Of a stretch of DNA of 64,000 bases, positions 13,464 to 21,748 are shown in pieces. Both the position numbers and the translations under genes were made by a program. Where the stretch lies: contig NZ_JARQWV010000001.1 in assembly GCF_029543245.1 (NCBI RefSeq), positions 248,001-312,000 on the forward strand, written 5' to 3'. The notes beneath the pieces were generated by a model that worked only from the letters and a program-made list of their open reading frames with translations, was not told the origin of the DNA and made no database searches. Within the stretch, counting starts at the first letter, position 1, and each line of letters starts with the position of its first letter. This DNA comes from Caulobacter endophyticus (lineage in GTDB: Bacteria > Pseudomonadota > Alphaproteobacteria > Caulobacterales > Caulobacteraceae).

Positions 13464-14638
13464 GCCCGTAGGCCGAACAGCATCCGCACGCCCGGGATAC
13501 GCCTGACGATCTCGTAGGTCGCGAAACAGGCCCCGAAGGTCCCCGCGACCAGGATCAGCGCCTCCAGCCCTTGAGGGAGCCCGGCCTTGGCCAGGTGGCG
13601 CGCCAGGACGACCGTCACCGTCTGGTGGACGATGTAGAACGGGAACACGCCCAGGGTCAGGTAGCGCAGCACCGGACCGCCGCGGTTCAGATGCTTGGCG
13701 CCAAAGCCGAGGATGGCGGCGATGGCGCACCATTGGTCGACCGCATAGACGCCGCGCATGGCCAGGCGCAGCGCCTGCGCCGGGTCGCCCTGCCGGTAGA
13801 TCCAGGCATAGGTCGCGAAGGCGGCGTAGGCGGCCAAGGCCAGGATCACGGCGGGCCAGCGCATGGCGATCAGCCGTTCACGCAGAACCGACGACTTGGC
13901 CAGGCCGAAGCCAAGCATGAAGGCCGCCAGCGAGATGGCGTGGTTGTACCAGTCGTCGACCAGGGCGTGGGTGATGTCGAAGATCGGAAACAGCGTCGCA
14001 CGGGCCAACGCCAGGAACACGATCGGCAGGACCAGCAGCCAGGGACCGGCGAGCACGCGCTCGCAGGCTGCCTGCAGCCTGGCGCCCAGCCTTGGAACGA
14101 TCGCCAGCAGCAGGGCCAGCACCAGCGTGTAGACCAAGAGGTAGGCGACGAACCACATGTGGTTCCAGGTCGGGGTGATCAGGCAGTCGCCGTCCTCCCC
14201 GCACCAGCCGCCCGAGGCCGTCATGTACTTGCCCCAGAAGGCCGGCCACGGATCGACGCCGAACGGCGCCTGCGGGTGCGCGGCCACGTACTCGGCGACC
14301 TGGTAATAGGACTGCGGCGGCACGATTACCGCCATGGCCAGCAGCAGCGGCGGCAAGAGCCGCGCGATGCGGGCGCCCGCAAGCCGGCCGACACTGACCT
14401 TGTCAGCCATGAAGCGCGTGGCTGCACCCGAGACGAGGAACAGCAGGGTCAGCCGCCAGGGGTTGGTCAGCATCATCACCGGCTCCAGCGCCGGGATCGG
14501 ATGGGGCGACTTCACGTGCCACTCCCAGGGCACGTAGAACATGCCCACGTGATACAGAATCAGCAGGAAGAACGCGCCCACCCTGATCCAGTCGAGGTCG
14601 TGGCGGCGGGCGAGATCCTGTGAAGACGAAAGGGACAT
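13421..14638 (-). CDS. Acyltransferase-3 family membrane protein
   Basis: A 405-residue protein with about ten membrane helices, of the acyltransferase-3 (OafA/OpgC-like) family that transfers acetyl or succinyl groups to sugars and glucans. The N-terminus R-H-D-L-D-W-I-R and the first helix with LYHVGMF (the catalytic-type His of this family) are visible, as is the central W-N-H-M-W-F-V-A-Y-L. The ATG at 14638 was chosen because it gives the standard start just before the first motif; the longer frame upstream runs into the divergent regulator. It faces a LytTR gene, a common pairing. The substrate is unknown. Confidence 0.85.
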   Translation of the reverse strand: MSLSSSQDLARRHDLDWIRVGAFFLLILYHVGMFYVPWEWHVKSPHPIPALEPVMMLTNPWRLTLLFLVSGAATRFMADKVSVGRLAGARIARLLPPLLLAMAVIVPPQSYYQVAEYVAAHPQAPFGVDPWPAFWGKYMTASGGWCGEDGDCLITPTWNHMWFVAYLLVYTLVLALLLAIVPRLGARLQAACERVLAGPWLLVLPIVFLALARATLFPIFDITHALVDDWYNHAISLAAFMLGFGLAKSSVLRERLIAMRWPAVILALAAYAAFATYAWIYRQGDPAQALRLAMRGVYAVDQWCAIAAILGFGAKHLNRGGPVLRYLTLGVFPFYIVHQTVTVVLARHLAKAGLPQGLEALILVAGTFGACFATYEIVRRIPGVRMLFGLRAQPAVEASRPPAFA

Positions 14639-14772
14639 TGGGGTTGGTTCCGAACGATGGCGTCGCCGGGGAGAAATCCGCGCAGGCCACCGCCCGCCAA
14701 GCACCAGGGGACGAACAGCGCCGCGCCCGTGACGCCGCCACGTCTCCAGGGACGAACGGCGCGCGCTGGGGG
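14639..14772. promoter_or_regulatory. Divergent promoter region between acyltransferase and LytTR genes
   Basis: The 134 bases between the chosen starts of two divergent genes must hold both promoters. Both frames are open through much of it, so either start could be upstream; I see no clear -35/-10 pair. A LytTR regulator would be expected to bind here. Confidence 0.35.
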
Positions 14773-15588
14773 ATGAGCGGCGCCGAGCGCCGCCTGCTGT
14801 GGCGCGGCTGGCTGTGCGGCTTGGCCATCGTGGCTGCCATCACCGTGATCAACATCCTGACCATCATCCATGACGCACCGCGCCTTGGCCCCTGGCGGCC
14901 GGCGATCTGGGAGGTGTCCAGCGGCCTGGTGACAGTGCTCATCATGCTGCTGCCCGCCGCCGTGGCTCTCTGGACGCATCGTGCGAAGCCGCCCCTGGCC
15001 CGCGCCCTGCCCGTCCATGCCGTCGCGCTTCTGGCCTATTCCGCCCTCCACGTGAGCGGCTTCGTCGTGCTGCGGAAAATCGCCCATCGCCTGATCCTGG
15101 ACGAGGGCTACGATTTCGGGCCGATCGGGCCGGAGTTCCTGTACGAACTGCGCAAGGACGTCATCGCTTATGTCCTGGCCTTCGTGGTGTTCTGGCTGCT
15201 GGCGCGGATGGCGCGCGACGTCGCCGCCGATGCCCCCGCCCCGACGGCGGCTCCCGCGCCTTCGCCGACGATGTTCGACATCCGCGACGGCGCACGGCTG
15301 GTGCGCACGCCGATCGCGGACATCCTGGCCGTACGCTCGGCCGGCAACTACGCCGAGTTCCTGCTGACCGACGGCCGACGGCCGCTGATGCGGTCATCGC
15401 TGACAGCGCTGGAGACCGAACTGGCGACGCAAGGCTTCGTGCGCACACATCGTTCCTGGTTGGTCAATGCAGCACGCGTGACCGGGCTGCGGCCGGAGGG
15501 ATCGGGGGACTACACCGTTGAACTGGGCGCGGTCGAGGCGCCGCTGTCGCGACGGTATCCCGAGGCGCTGGCAGCCCTGCGGGGTTAG
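14773..15588 (+). CDS. Membrane-anchored LytTR transcription regulator
   Basis: A 271-residue protein: four membrane helices (about 12-33, 47-67, 78-100, 128-146), a proline/alanine linker, then a LytTR DNA-binding domain (about 170-268) with VRSAGNYAEFLL, RSSLTALE, FVRTHRSWLVN and the closing PLSRRY. Such membrane LytTR proteins act as one-component sensors, often repressing or inducing the neighbouring membrane gene. The start is uncertain: the ATG at 14773 precedes the first helix directly, while GTG at 14620 would overlap the divergent gene and add 51 disordered residues. A strong terminator follows. Confidence 0.85.
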   Translation: MSGAERRLLWRGWLCGLAIVAAITVINILTIIHDAPRLGPWRPAIWEVSSGLVTVLIMLLPAAVALWTHRAKPPLARALPVHAVALLAYSALHVSGFVVLRKIAHRLILDEGYDFGPIGPEFLYELRKDVIAYVLAFVVFWLLARMARDVAADAPAPTAAPAPSPTMFDIRDGARLVRTPIADILAVRSAGNYAEFLLTDGRRPLMRSSLTALETELATQGFVRTHRSWLVNAARVTGLRPEGSGDYTVELGAVEAPLSRRYPEALAALRG

Positions 15589-15610
15589 CCGAAAACCCGC
15601 ACATCTCCCC

Positions 15611-15640
15611 GTAAAACCCCCGCTTTCGCGGGGTTTTTAC
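15611..15640. terminator. Bidirectional terminator
   Basis: Six-base-pair GC stem (15618-15623 with 15628-15633) with loop TTTC, flanked by A4 upstream and T5 downstream that extend the pairing after one mismatch. It sits between the convergent LytTR (ends 15588) and TlyA (ends 15658) genes and reads as an intrinsic terminator in both directions. Confidence 0.8.
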
Positions 15641-15657
15641 GGAAAGGGATGGGCTCC

Positions 15658-16389
15658 TTACCGCTTCACCGCCCAGAGCAGCTTTTCCAGCTGTCCCTCG
15701 CCGCCGGCGATCGGGCTGTCGGCGTTGTCGCGGACGGTCCAGCCTGACGCCTCCAGGAAAGCCGACACCCGCTCGACGCAGGCGGCGATGATCTCCGGGT
15801 CCTTCACGAGGCCGCCCTTGCCGACGTTCTCGCGGCCGGCCTCGAACTGCGGCTTGACCAGGGCGACGAGATCCGCGCCGGGATGCGCCAGGCCTAGCGC
15901 CGCCGGCAGGGCCTTTTCCAGCGAGATGAAGCTGACGTCGGTGACCACCAGATCCACGCCGTCCGGCGCGTGGTCGGCGGTCAGCGCGCGGGCGTCCAGC
16001 GGCGACAGGTCTTCGACGCGCGGATCGTTCTTCAGGCTGGAATGCAGCTGGTCGCGGCCCACGTCGACGGCCAGGACCCGCGCCGCGCCCTTCGACAGCA
16101 GGACCTCGGTGAAGCCGCCGGTCGAGGCGCCGACATCGACGGCGATCCGGCCAGCGACGGCCACCGGCCACAGTTCCAGCGCCCGCACCAGCTTCAGCGC
16201 GCCGCGCCCGACCCAGGGGTGGGCCGCCTCGGACACGATGTCCGCGGCCCCGTCGATCGCTTCGGAGGCTTTGGCGACCACCTTGCCGTCGGCGGTGACG
16301 CGGCCGGCCTCGATGGCGGCGCGCGCTTTGGCGCGGCTGTCGAACAGACCCTTCTCGACCAGCAGGATATCGGCGCGTTTTCGGCTCAT
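15658..16389 (-). CDS. TlyA family rRNA 2'-O-methyltransferase
   Basis: A 243-residue protein with an N-terminal S4 RNA-binding domain (about 3-62; RADILLVEKGLFDSRAKAR) and an FtsJ-like SAM domain with motif I DVGASTGGFTEVLL and the catalytic segments VTDVSFISL and VKPQFEAG. TlyA enzymes 2'-O-methylate C1409 of 16S and in some species C1920 of 23S rRNA and were first described as hemolysins; the methylation role is the firm one. The start ATG gives the exact conserved N-terminus. The gene ends at the bidirectional terminator. Confidence 0.93.
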   Translation of the reverse strand: MSRKRADILLVEKGLFDSRAKARAAIEAGRVTADGKVVAKASEAIDGAADIVSEAAHPWVGRGALKLVRALELWPVAVAGRIAVDVGASTGGFTEVLLSKGAARVLAVDVGRDQLHSSLKNDPRVEDLSPLDARALTADHAPDGVDLVVTDVSFISLEKALPAALGLAHPGADLVALVKPQFEAGRENVGKGGLVKDPEIIAACVERVSAFLEASGWTVRDNADSPIAGGEGQLEKLLWAVKR

Positions 16390-16427
16390 GGGAGCCTGAT
16401 AGCAGACTCGCCGGCTCGCTTCCTAAA

Positions 16428-16769
16428 TCAGGCCGCCTCGGCGTCGTTGGCGACCAGGCCCAGACGGGCGACGGCGGCGTCCATGGACGCGCCGCGCGGC
16501 ACGACCACCCATTCGCGCGGCCGCGAAGCATTGACCGCTACCACGGCGTCCTTGGGGCAGACGTCGAAGCAGTCGACCTCGATCACCGCCAGCGGGGCCT
16601 TGCGGTCCTTGCCCTTGCCCCCGCCGGAGGCCTTGCGCAGGGCCTTGGCGAAGCTCTGCTCGCCGCCCTTGCCGAAGCCGCCGTCCAGCTTGCGCGAGCA
16701 CTTGCGGCAGACCAGAACGACATCGTTCCAGTCGGCGCGCACGCGTTTGATCGGCCGTTCCTTGCTCAC
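16428..16769 (-). CDS. Thioredoxin-like [2Fe-2S] ferredoxin domain protein
   Basis: A 113-residue protein with four cysteines placed as in thioredoxin-fold [2Fe-2S] ferredoxins: C21 and C24 in LVCRKCSRK and C67 and C71 in DCFDVCPKDAV, separated by a basic Gly/Lys-rich loop (31-58). Small proteins of this kind are frequent in alphaproteobacteria and have no established partner. It lies 39 bases upstream of tlyA on the same strand, and its start is divergent from the 16871 gene. Cluster binding is an inference from cysteine spacing. Confidence 0.75.
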   Translation of the reverse strand: MSKERPIKRVRADWNDVVLVCRKCSRKLDGGFGKGGEQSFAKALRKASGGGKGKDRKAPLAVIEVDCFDVCPKDAVVAVNASRPREWVVVPRGASMDAAVARLGLVANDAEAA

Positions 16770-16870
16770 CTGGAGCCTTTCCGTTTCAGGCGCCCTGCCC
16801 GCGCCTTCGACATGGGAAGTCGCCGCCCGAAGTGCTAGAGAGCCGCGCTTTCAACGCTTCGGAGGCCGCC

Positions 16871-17200
16871 ATGGTCCGCAATCTCAAGGGCAAGGTCGTT
16901 TCGCCCGCCGCCGACCCAACCGCCGCCGACGACCTGGCCTGGTTCACCGCCAAGGCCGACCGCGCCTTCCGCCTGCGCGATCCGGCCCCGCTGGAGTTCG
17001 GCCCGCTGGGTGATCCCGGCGACGGATTCAGCTGGCGCGTGCTGGTTGCCCGCCTGCCCGACGGCGGCCGCCTGCGCCTGCCGATCTCGCTGGCCTGGGA
17101 CCTGCACAACGACCACGCCAAGGACCAGCACCTGTCGATGCTGTTCGACCAGGTCGCCCCGGCCGAGGCCAAGGCGGCGCTGAAGAGCAAGTCGAACTAG
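16871..17200 (+). CDS. Small hypothetical protein
   Basis: A 109-residue soluble, mixed-charge protein with no domain I recognise; the middle reads FSWRVLVARLPDGGRLRLPIS and the end LWDLHNDHAKDQHLSMLFDQV-like (split here by my reading), suggesting a compact alpha/beta protein. The ATG at 16871 is preceded by a good GGAGG; an upstream TTG-type start at 16832 lacks one. It is followed directly by a palindromic repeat that probably ends transcription. No function can be assigned. Confidence 0.7.
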   Translation: MVRNLKGKVVSPAADPTAADDLAWFTAKADRAFRLRDPAPLEFGPLGDPGDGFSWRVLVARLPDGGRLRLPISLAWDLHNDHAKDQHLSMLFDQVAPAEAKAALKSKSN

Positions 17201-17207
17201 ATTGCGT

Positions 17208-17300
17208 GGTCCTCGTCCTTCGACAAGCTCAGGATGAGGACCAAATGCAGGCCTCGCAGTGAGAAATCCTCGCCCTGAGCCTGTCGAAGGGCGAGGATTT
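17208..17300. repeat. Pair of REP-like palindromes
   Basis: Two hairpins in inverted orientation share the core CCTTCGACAAGCTCAGG / CCTGAGCCTGTCGAAGG. The first (17208-17242) has 12-base arms with one mismatch; the second (17264-17300) has perfect 13-base arms and an 11-base loop. This core is a widespread extragenic palindrome in proteobacteria. It fills the gap between the convergent 16871 gene and the Nudix gene and likely doubles as a terminator. Confidence 0.8.
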
Positions 17301-17303
17301 TCG

Positions 17304-17750
17304 CTAGCCCTTGCGCATCCATGCTGCGACGGCCCAGGAATGGGCGTCGTGGCGCAGCGCGACCACGGCGTCGCGCGGATCGAGCCAGACCAGCCTGTGG
17401 TCGTCCTCGACCTTCAGCTCCGGGCGCTCGCCCGCCAGCCTCACCGCGTAGACGCCGCCATAGTTACGGACCGCCTGGCCGTCGGACTTCAGGAACGGCT
17501 GGGATACGTCGACCACGTGGTCTCCGACCTCGACGACGAGGCCGGTCTCCTCGCCGAACTCACGCACCAGGGCCTCCGCTTCGGTCTCCTCACCGTCGAC
17601 GGCGCCGCCCGGCAGGTCGAAGTAAGGCGCCTTGCCGGGCTTGGTGACCTCCACCAGCGCGATTTGCCCCCGCGCGTCCTCGGCGATGCCGAAAGCGGCG
17701 TGACGGTCCGTGTAACGGAGCGACGCGTCGGGGGCGTAGAACGCGAGCAA
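17304..17750 (-). CDS. Nudix hydrolase
   Basis: A 148-residue Nudix-fold pyrophosphohydrolase, hydrolysing nucleoside-diphosphate-linked substrates. The Nudix box is complete at residues 49-71: G49, E55, R63-E64, E67-E68, G70. I place the start at TTG 17750 because AAGGA lies eight bases upstream within the nuclease gene end, the frame before it is only open by overlap with that gene, and the length then fits a single Nudix domain. The substrate is unknown. It follows the S1/P1 nuclease stop by four bases, so the two are co-transcribed. Confidence 0.87.
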   Translation of the reverse strand: MLAFYAPDASLRYTDRHAAFGIAEDARGQIALVEVTKPGKAPYFDLPGGAVDGEETEAEALVREFGEETGLVVEVGDHVVDVSQPFLKSDGQAVRNYGGVYAVRLAGERPELKVEDDHRLVWLDPRDAVVALRHDAHSWAVAAWMRKG

Positions 17751-17754
17751 TCGG

Positions 17755-18786
17755 TCAGTCCTTGCCGAACAGGTCGTTCCACGGATCGGCCTTGCCGCTC
17801 TCGACATCGGCGACGCTGATCTCGGGACGGTAGCCGATCTTGCCCTCGGCGCTGGCCTTCCAGGCCATGGTGACCATGTCGCGCAGCTCGGCGGCGCCGG
17901 CGGCCAGGCGTTCGTCGACAAAGGCCTTGGCGCGCGGATCCGTGGCGACCATGCCGCCCGACTTCTCGAGTTGATAGAGCGGCTCGGTCAGCTTCCAGGT
18001 CGTGGTCAGGTAGCCGACCATGCGGGTCTCGTAGCTGCAGGCGCAGTCGCGCAGCGCCGGCATCTTGGCCTTGACGTCGTCGTCCTTGGCCACGGCCTTG
18101 ACCAGCGGCCCCTCGAAGGCGCCGTGGGTGCCGCGGCTCTGGGTGTAGCCGTTGGGGTTCGGATAGTCGCCCCAGCCGTTGTAGTGCACGCTCATGTGCA
18201 GCGGCTGGCTGCCGTCGCCGATATAGTGGGCCCAGACGCCCAGGTCGCGCAGCAGCAATTCCTCGCGGCGCTTGAGGTCGGCGGCGTACCAAGCCTTTTT
18301 CTGGGCGTCGGTGGTCTGCTTTTCGGCCGCCACCAGGATGCGCCAGTAGGTGAAGTCCTTCACCAGCTGCTGATAGCCGTCGATCATGGCGTAGGGCAGA
18401 TAGCCGGCCTTCCACTCGTCCTGGCCGACGGCGCGCAGGGCCGTCGCGTAGTCGGCTCGGGTGGCCGGCAGGGTCTCGACCGTGAATTTCGGGCCGCCGA
18501 ACATGCGGCCCTCGTCGTCGAGATCGAGGAAGTGGGCGGCGTCGCGGTCGTGGTCGTGGACCTTGCCCGAGCCCTTCCAGCGGTCGGGCTCGCGGGCGTA
18601 TTCGCCGATGGCGGCCACGCCATAGGGGCTGCGCACGAAGGCCGGCACGTCGTCCGGCAGCGTCGATGCGCCGAGCACGCCGATCATCCGGTGACCGGAA
18701 GCGCCCCAGGCCAGGGCCGACTGGGCCGGCGCCGCCACGACGGCAGCCAGGACAAGAACCTTCAAGGTAGAAGACGGCGACTTCAT
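17755..18786 (-). CDS. Secreted S1/P1 family nuclease
   Basis: A 343-residue exported zinc nuclease. A Sec signal (1-26, ending SALA) is cut to expose W27, whose free amino group is the first zinc ligand in this family; H32 follows in WGASGHRMIG. Further ligand motifs are DRDAAHFLD, the H-x3-D helix in LGVWAHYIGDGSQPLH (H and D), and LHMSVHYNGWGD. The enzyme would cleave single-stranded DNA/RNA and remove 3'-phosphates in the periplasm or outside the cell. Located between a GST gene upstream and a Nudix gene downstream, consistent with nucleotide scavenging. Confidence 0.93.
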   Translation of the reverse strand: MKSPSSTLKVLVLAAVVAAPAQSALAWGASGHRMIGVLGASTLPDDVPAFVRSPYGVAAIGEYAREPDRWKGSGKVHDHDRDAAHFLDLDDEGRMFGGPKFTVETLPATRADYATALRAVGQDEWKAGYLPYAMIDGYQQLVKDFTYWRILVAAEKQTTDAQKKAWYAADLKRREELLLRDLGVWAHYIGDGSQPLHMSVHYNGWGDYPNPNGYTQSRGTHGAFEGPLVKAVAKDDDVKAKMPALRDCACSYETRMVGYLTTTWKLTEPLYQLEKSGGMVATDPRAKAFVDERLAAGAAELRDMVTMAWKASAEGKIGYRPEISVADVESGKADPWNDLFGKD

Positions 18787-18801
18787 GCGCGCTCCGAGGA
18801 C

Positions 18802-19389
18802 TTAATCGATGCCGAGGGCCGTCTCGACGCGACCGACCCAGGCCTTCACGGCCGGATAGTGCGCCAGATCGAAACCGCCCTCGTGGGCGACACGGGTGTA
18901 GGCCACCAGCGCGATGTCCGCCAGGGTCAGGCGATCGCCGACCAGGAAGCCGCTTTCGGAGAGCCCGTTTTCGAGGCGGGCCAACGCCGCGTGGCCTCGT
19001 TCGACCAGCTTGCCGTCGAGGCTTTCGACCGGCTTGCCCATATAGGCGACCTGGAAACGGGCCACGGCCACATAGGGCTCGTGGCTGTACTGCTCCCAGA
19101 ACAGCCACTCGTACATCTTGGCCTTGAGGTAGGGGTCGCTCGGAATCAGCACCGAGCCCTCGGCCAGGTGCAGCATGATGGCGTTGGACTGAGCCAGGGC
19201 GCGACCGTCCTCGAGGATCACCGCCGGCACCTGGCCGGCGGGGTTCATGGCGAGGAAATCGGCGGTGCGAGACTCACCCTTCAGGATGTCGACCTCGATC
19301 CATTCGAAGGGCAGGTGGAGCCGCTGGGCCGTCCACTTCACCTTCAGGCAGTTGCCGGACTTGCCGTCGCCGAAGATCCGCAGCGTCAT
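18802..19389 (-). CDS. Glutathione S-transferase family protein
   Basis: A 195-residue GST. The thioredoxin-like N-terminal domain contains SGNCLKVKW at the active-site helix (a Ser/Cys type), the cis-proline loop GQVPAVIL and the glutathione-contacting ALAQSNAI; the helical C-terminal domain contains LTLADIALVAYTRV, the conserved N-capping box. The ATG at 19389 was chosen over one at 19407 because GGGGGAGGG lies seven bases upstream of it. It lies 15 bases before the nuclease gene on the same strand. Confidence 0.9.
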   Translation of the reverse strand: MTLRIFGDGKSGNCLKVKWTAQRLHLPFEWIEVDILKGESRTADFLAMNPAGQVPAVILEDGRALAQSNAIMLHLAEGSVLIPSDPYLKAKMYEWLFWEQYSHEPYVAVARFQVAYMGKPVESLDGKLVERGHAALARLENGLSESGFLVGDRLTLADIALVAYTRVAHEGGFDLAHYPAVKAWVGRVETALGID

Positions 19390-19510
19390 TCCGTCGCCCT
19401 CCCCCATTTTTCAAATGGCGCGCTAAACGATTGAATTTTCACCCGAGTTCCGAGCTTCACCAGAAGTTTTCATCCGATTCCGCCCTAATCGGGCGACTTT
19501 AAGCGGGTTG

Positions 19511-19524
19511 TCACGGAGCCGTGA
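19511..19524. promoter_or_regulatory. Inverted repeat upstream of the 3D-domain gene
   Basis: TCACGG-AG-CCGTGA, perfect 6-base arms, lies 55 bases before the 19579 start in the 189-base divergent gap between the GST and 3D-domain genes. It could be an operator. A second weak hairpin (CGCCC/GGGCG) lies about 25 bases upstream. No known consensus recognised. Confidence 0.25.
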
Positions 19525-19578
19525 TCGGCTTAAGGAAGCCGCCGAACCGACAGATACGCCGATAAGAGGACCCCCTCG

Positions 19579-20073
19579 ATGCGACGCACGCTCGCCGGAA
19601 TTTTGGCCTTCATGGCCATGTTCGCCGCACTTCCCGCCGCCGCGGGCCCCGACTCCGAACGCGCCAGCGATCCGCTGGGCGAACTGATCGCAGGGGCTCT
19701 GACCGGCTCGATCCCCGGCTCCATCGAATACAAGATGAAGGCCACCCTGTACCATGCCGGCGCCAAGGGCATCCGCGCGTTGGACAGCCTGGGCTGCAAG
19801 GTCGTGGCCATGCGCACCCTGGCGGTGGACACCAAGGTGATCCCGCGCCGCACGATCGTCTTCATCAAGGAAACCGTCGGCCTGCCCATGCCCAACGGCG
19901 AGACCCACGACGGCTACTGGTACGCCTCCGACATCGGCGGCGCGATCAAGGGCAACAAGATCGACATGTTCAGCGGCCAGGGCGCCAAGTCGATGAAACC
20001 GCTGGCGGGCCTGAACCTTACGCACCTTTCAGTGACCAAGGTCGGCGAATTCAAGGGCTGCCCGCCGGAATAG
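19579..20073 (+). CDS. Secreted 3D-domain protein
   Basis: A 164-residue exported protein with a Sec signal (residues 1-22, ending AAAG). The mature part ends in a 3D (Asp-Asp-Asp) domain: TLAVDTKVIPRRTIVFI and ASDIGGAIKGNKIDMFSG, with the aspartates placed as in the catalytic double-psi barrel of MltA lytic transglycosylases. It lacks the larger MltA domain, so it is a stand-alone 3D protein, perhaps a peptidoglycan-acting or Rpf/YabE-like factor. Two cysteines (in LGCKV and KGCPP) could form a disulfide. A GC hairpin follows the stop. Confidence 0.85.
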   Translation: MRRTLAGILAFMAMFAALPAAAGPDSERASDPLGELIAGALTGSIPGSIEYKMKATLYHAGAKGIRALDSLGCKVVAMRTLAVDTKVIPRRTIVFIKETVGLPMPNGETHDGYWYASDIGGAIKGNKIDMFSGQGAKSMKPLAGLNLTHLSVTKVGEFKGCPPE

Positions 20074-20112
20074 CCGGCCCAGCCTCTTCCGACGACAGAT
20101 CGAGCATTGGAC

Positions 20113-20135
20113 ACGGCCGCGAAAGCGGCCGTTTC
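20113..20135 (+). terminator. Probable terminator after the 3D-domain gene
   Basis: Perfect 8-bp stem (20113-20120 with 20125-20132) with GAAA tetraloop, followed by only three U residues. It lies 40 bases after the stop codon. The same GGCCGC-GAAA-GCGGCC hairpin occurs again at 33130-33145. Confidence 0.55.
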
Positions 20136-20261
20136 GCTGTGTGCGGGCAATGTCGGGAAGTTAACCAAGCACGCAATGTTCCCGCTGGCCTCGCTGGTTT
20201 TTCTGCACCACTCTCACTGAGTGTTCGCGACTCTCTTGAAGCTCAAGCTTGCAGGCGAGAC

Positions 20262-20669
20262 ATGGTGTCCAGGCGATCTGACAGTAACCTTGCGTCCTCG
20301 CCTTCGGTGCTTGTCGCGGACGACGACGCCCTGCTCCGCGAAATTCTCGAGCACAAGCTGACGATGGCCGGCTACGAGGTAACGGTTTTCGAGGACGGCC
20401 GCGCCGTGCTCGAGGCCGCTCGCACCAGCCGGCCGCAGGTCGTCGTGCTGGACGGCATGATGCCGATCATCGACGGGTTCGAGGTGCTGCGCCGGATGAA
20501 GGGCGACGACGCCCTGCGCGATATCCCTGTGGTCATGCTGACCGCCCTCAAAGGCCGCAACGACATCGTCACCGCCCTGAACCTCGGCGCCGCCGACTAC
20601 CTGCCCAAGCCCTTTGATCCCGACGAACTGCTGGCCCGCCTGTTTCGCATCGCACCGGTGGCCGCATGA
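20262..20669 (+). CDS. Single-domain response regulator (receiver only)
   Basis: A 135-residue CheY-type receiver domain. The acidic pocket D20-D21-D22 is preceded by the SVLVAD strand, the phosphoacceptor is D64 in VLDGMMP, the switch Thr lies in VMLTALKG and the conserved lysine in LPKPFDPDEL. No output domain follows: the stop overlaps the next gene by four bases (ATGA). The ATG at 20262 follows GGCGAG; earlier in-frame codons are intergenic. As the first gene of a four-gene operon encoding a glycan-synthesis and export-like apparatus, it probably conveys a phosphorelay signal to that apparatus. No cognate kinase lies in the window. Confidence 0.92.
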   Translation: MVSRRSDSNLASSPSVLVADDDALLREILEHKLTMAGYEVTVFEDGRAVLEAARTSRPQVVVLDGMMPIIDGFEVLRRMKGDDALRDIPVVMLTALKGRNDIVTALNLGAADYLPKPFDPDELLARLFRIAPVAA

Positions 20670-21748
20670 TCGAGGCGGCGGCGGTCCAGGCGCCCGAGCA
20701 GGCCGATCCGGCCTACACTGCCGCCGTTCAGGCCCGGCAGGCCGGCCGCACCGCCGAGGCGATCGCCGCCTTCGACCTGCTCGCCAAGCAGCGGCCCAAG
20801 GATCCTGACGTCTGGCTGAACCTGGGCCTGTCGCGCCTGGCCGCCCAACGCTACGCAGACGCCGACCGCGCCTTCGAGACGACCTTGGGGCTGGCGCCCG
20901 ATTACCGCGACGCCCGCATCGCCTATGCCCGTTCGGCCCTGTTCGCCGGCCGTCCCGCACTGGCGCGACGGCGCCTGGCGCCGCTGCTGGCGAACACGCC
21001 GGATGACGCCGAGGCCAAGAGCCTGTCCCAGCAGATCGCCGCCACTCTGGCCATGCCGGGCGAGTCGAGCTGGCGGCTGGACCTCGCCTATGCGCGCAGC
21101 GAACTTACGCAGGACCTGGGTCACTGGAGCCTGGCGACCATCGCCCTGTCGAAACGGATCGATCCCGACACCACGCTTAGCGGCTCCATCGAACACACCG
21201 AGCGTTTCGGCGTTTCCGACACCTATGGCGAGGTTCTGGCCGCACGCAGGTTCGGCCCTCGCCTGGACGGCTTCGTCGCCGTCGGCGGCGCGCCGGACGC
21301 CGACTATCGCCCGGAATTCTCGATCCGCGCCGGCGGCTCGGCCGGCCTGCGCAGCACCGGCGCCTGGCGCGCCCGCCTGGGCCTGGACGCCGTCTGGTCG
21401 CGTTACGCCGTCGGCGAGGTCAAGAGCCTGCAACCCTACCTGACCCTGGCGGCCGGGCCCGTGTCGCTGACGGCTCGTTCCATCAACACCGAGGATGAGC
21501 GCGGCAAGCATCAGTCCGGCTACACCCTGAACGGTGAGTGGTCGGCGACCGAGCGCCTGCGCCTGCGCCTGGGTTATGCCGACGCCCCCGAGAGCGCCGA
21601 CGGCGCCACCGTGCCCGTGGAGGCGGTGTCGGGAGGGATCGCCTACGACCTGACGCCCCGCTGGACCGTCCAGGTGGCGGGCGCGCACGAGAAACGCAGG
21701 GCCTATGACCGCGACGAGGTCGGGGTCGCCGTCACGCGTCGGTTCTAG
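20666..21748 (+). CDS. TPR protein with C-terminal YaiO-like outer-membrane beta-barrel
   Basis: A 360-residue protein. Residues about 15-120 form three TPR units (A-I-A-A-F-D-L-L, D-V-W-L-N-L-G, A-L-A-R-R-R-L). Residues about 130-360 are alternating amphipathic strands (SWRLDLAYARS, TTLSGSIEHTERF, GFVAVGGAPD, TLNGEWSATERLRLRLGYA) and the protein ends in F (VTRRF), the outer-membrane barrel signature. This matches the YaiO family, found with membrane glycosyltransferases. No signal peptide is visible at the start forced by the ATGA overlap, which is odd for a barrel; a stop at 20615 limits any upstream extension to about 17 codons. Likely role: export pore for a polysaccharide. Confidence 0.8.
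   Translation: MIEAAAVQAPEQADPAYTAAVQARQAGRTAEAIAAFDLLAKQRPKDPDVWLNLGLSRLAAQRYADADRAFETTLGLAPDYRDARIAYARSALFAGRPALARRRLAPLLANTPDDAEAKSLSQQIAATLAMPGESSWRLDLAYARSELTQDLGHWSLATIALSKRIDPDTTLSGSIEHTERFGVSDTYGEVLAARRFGPRLDGFVAVGGAPDADYRPEFSIRAGGSAGLRSTGAWRARLGLDAVWSRYAVGEVKSLQPYLTLAAGPVSLTARSINTEDERGKHQSGYTLNGEWSATERLRLRLGYADAPESADGATVPVEAVSGGIAYDLTPRWTVQVAGAHEKRRAYDRDEVGVAVTRRF

Noticed and set aside
14620..14772. Longer N-terminus of the LytTR protein from GTG 14620
   Set aside because: It would overlap the start of the divergent acyltransferase gene and add a disordered Ala/Gly-rich stretch lacking family similarity.
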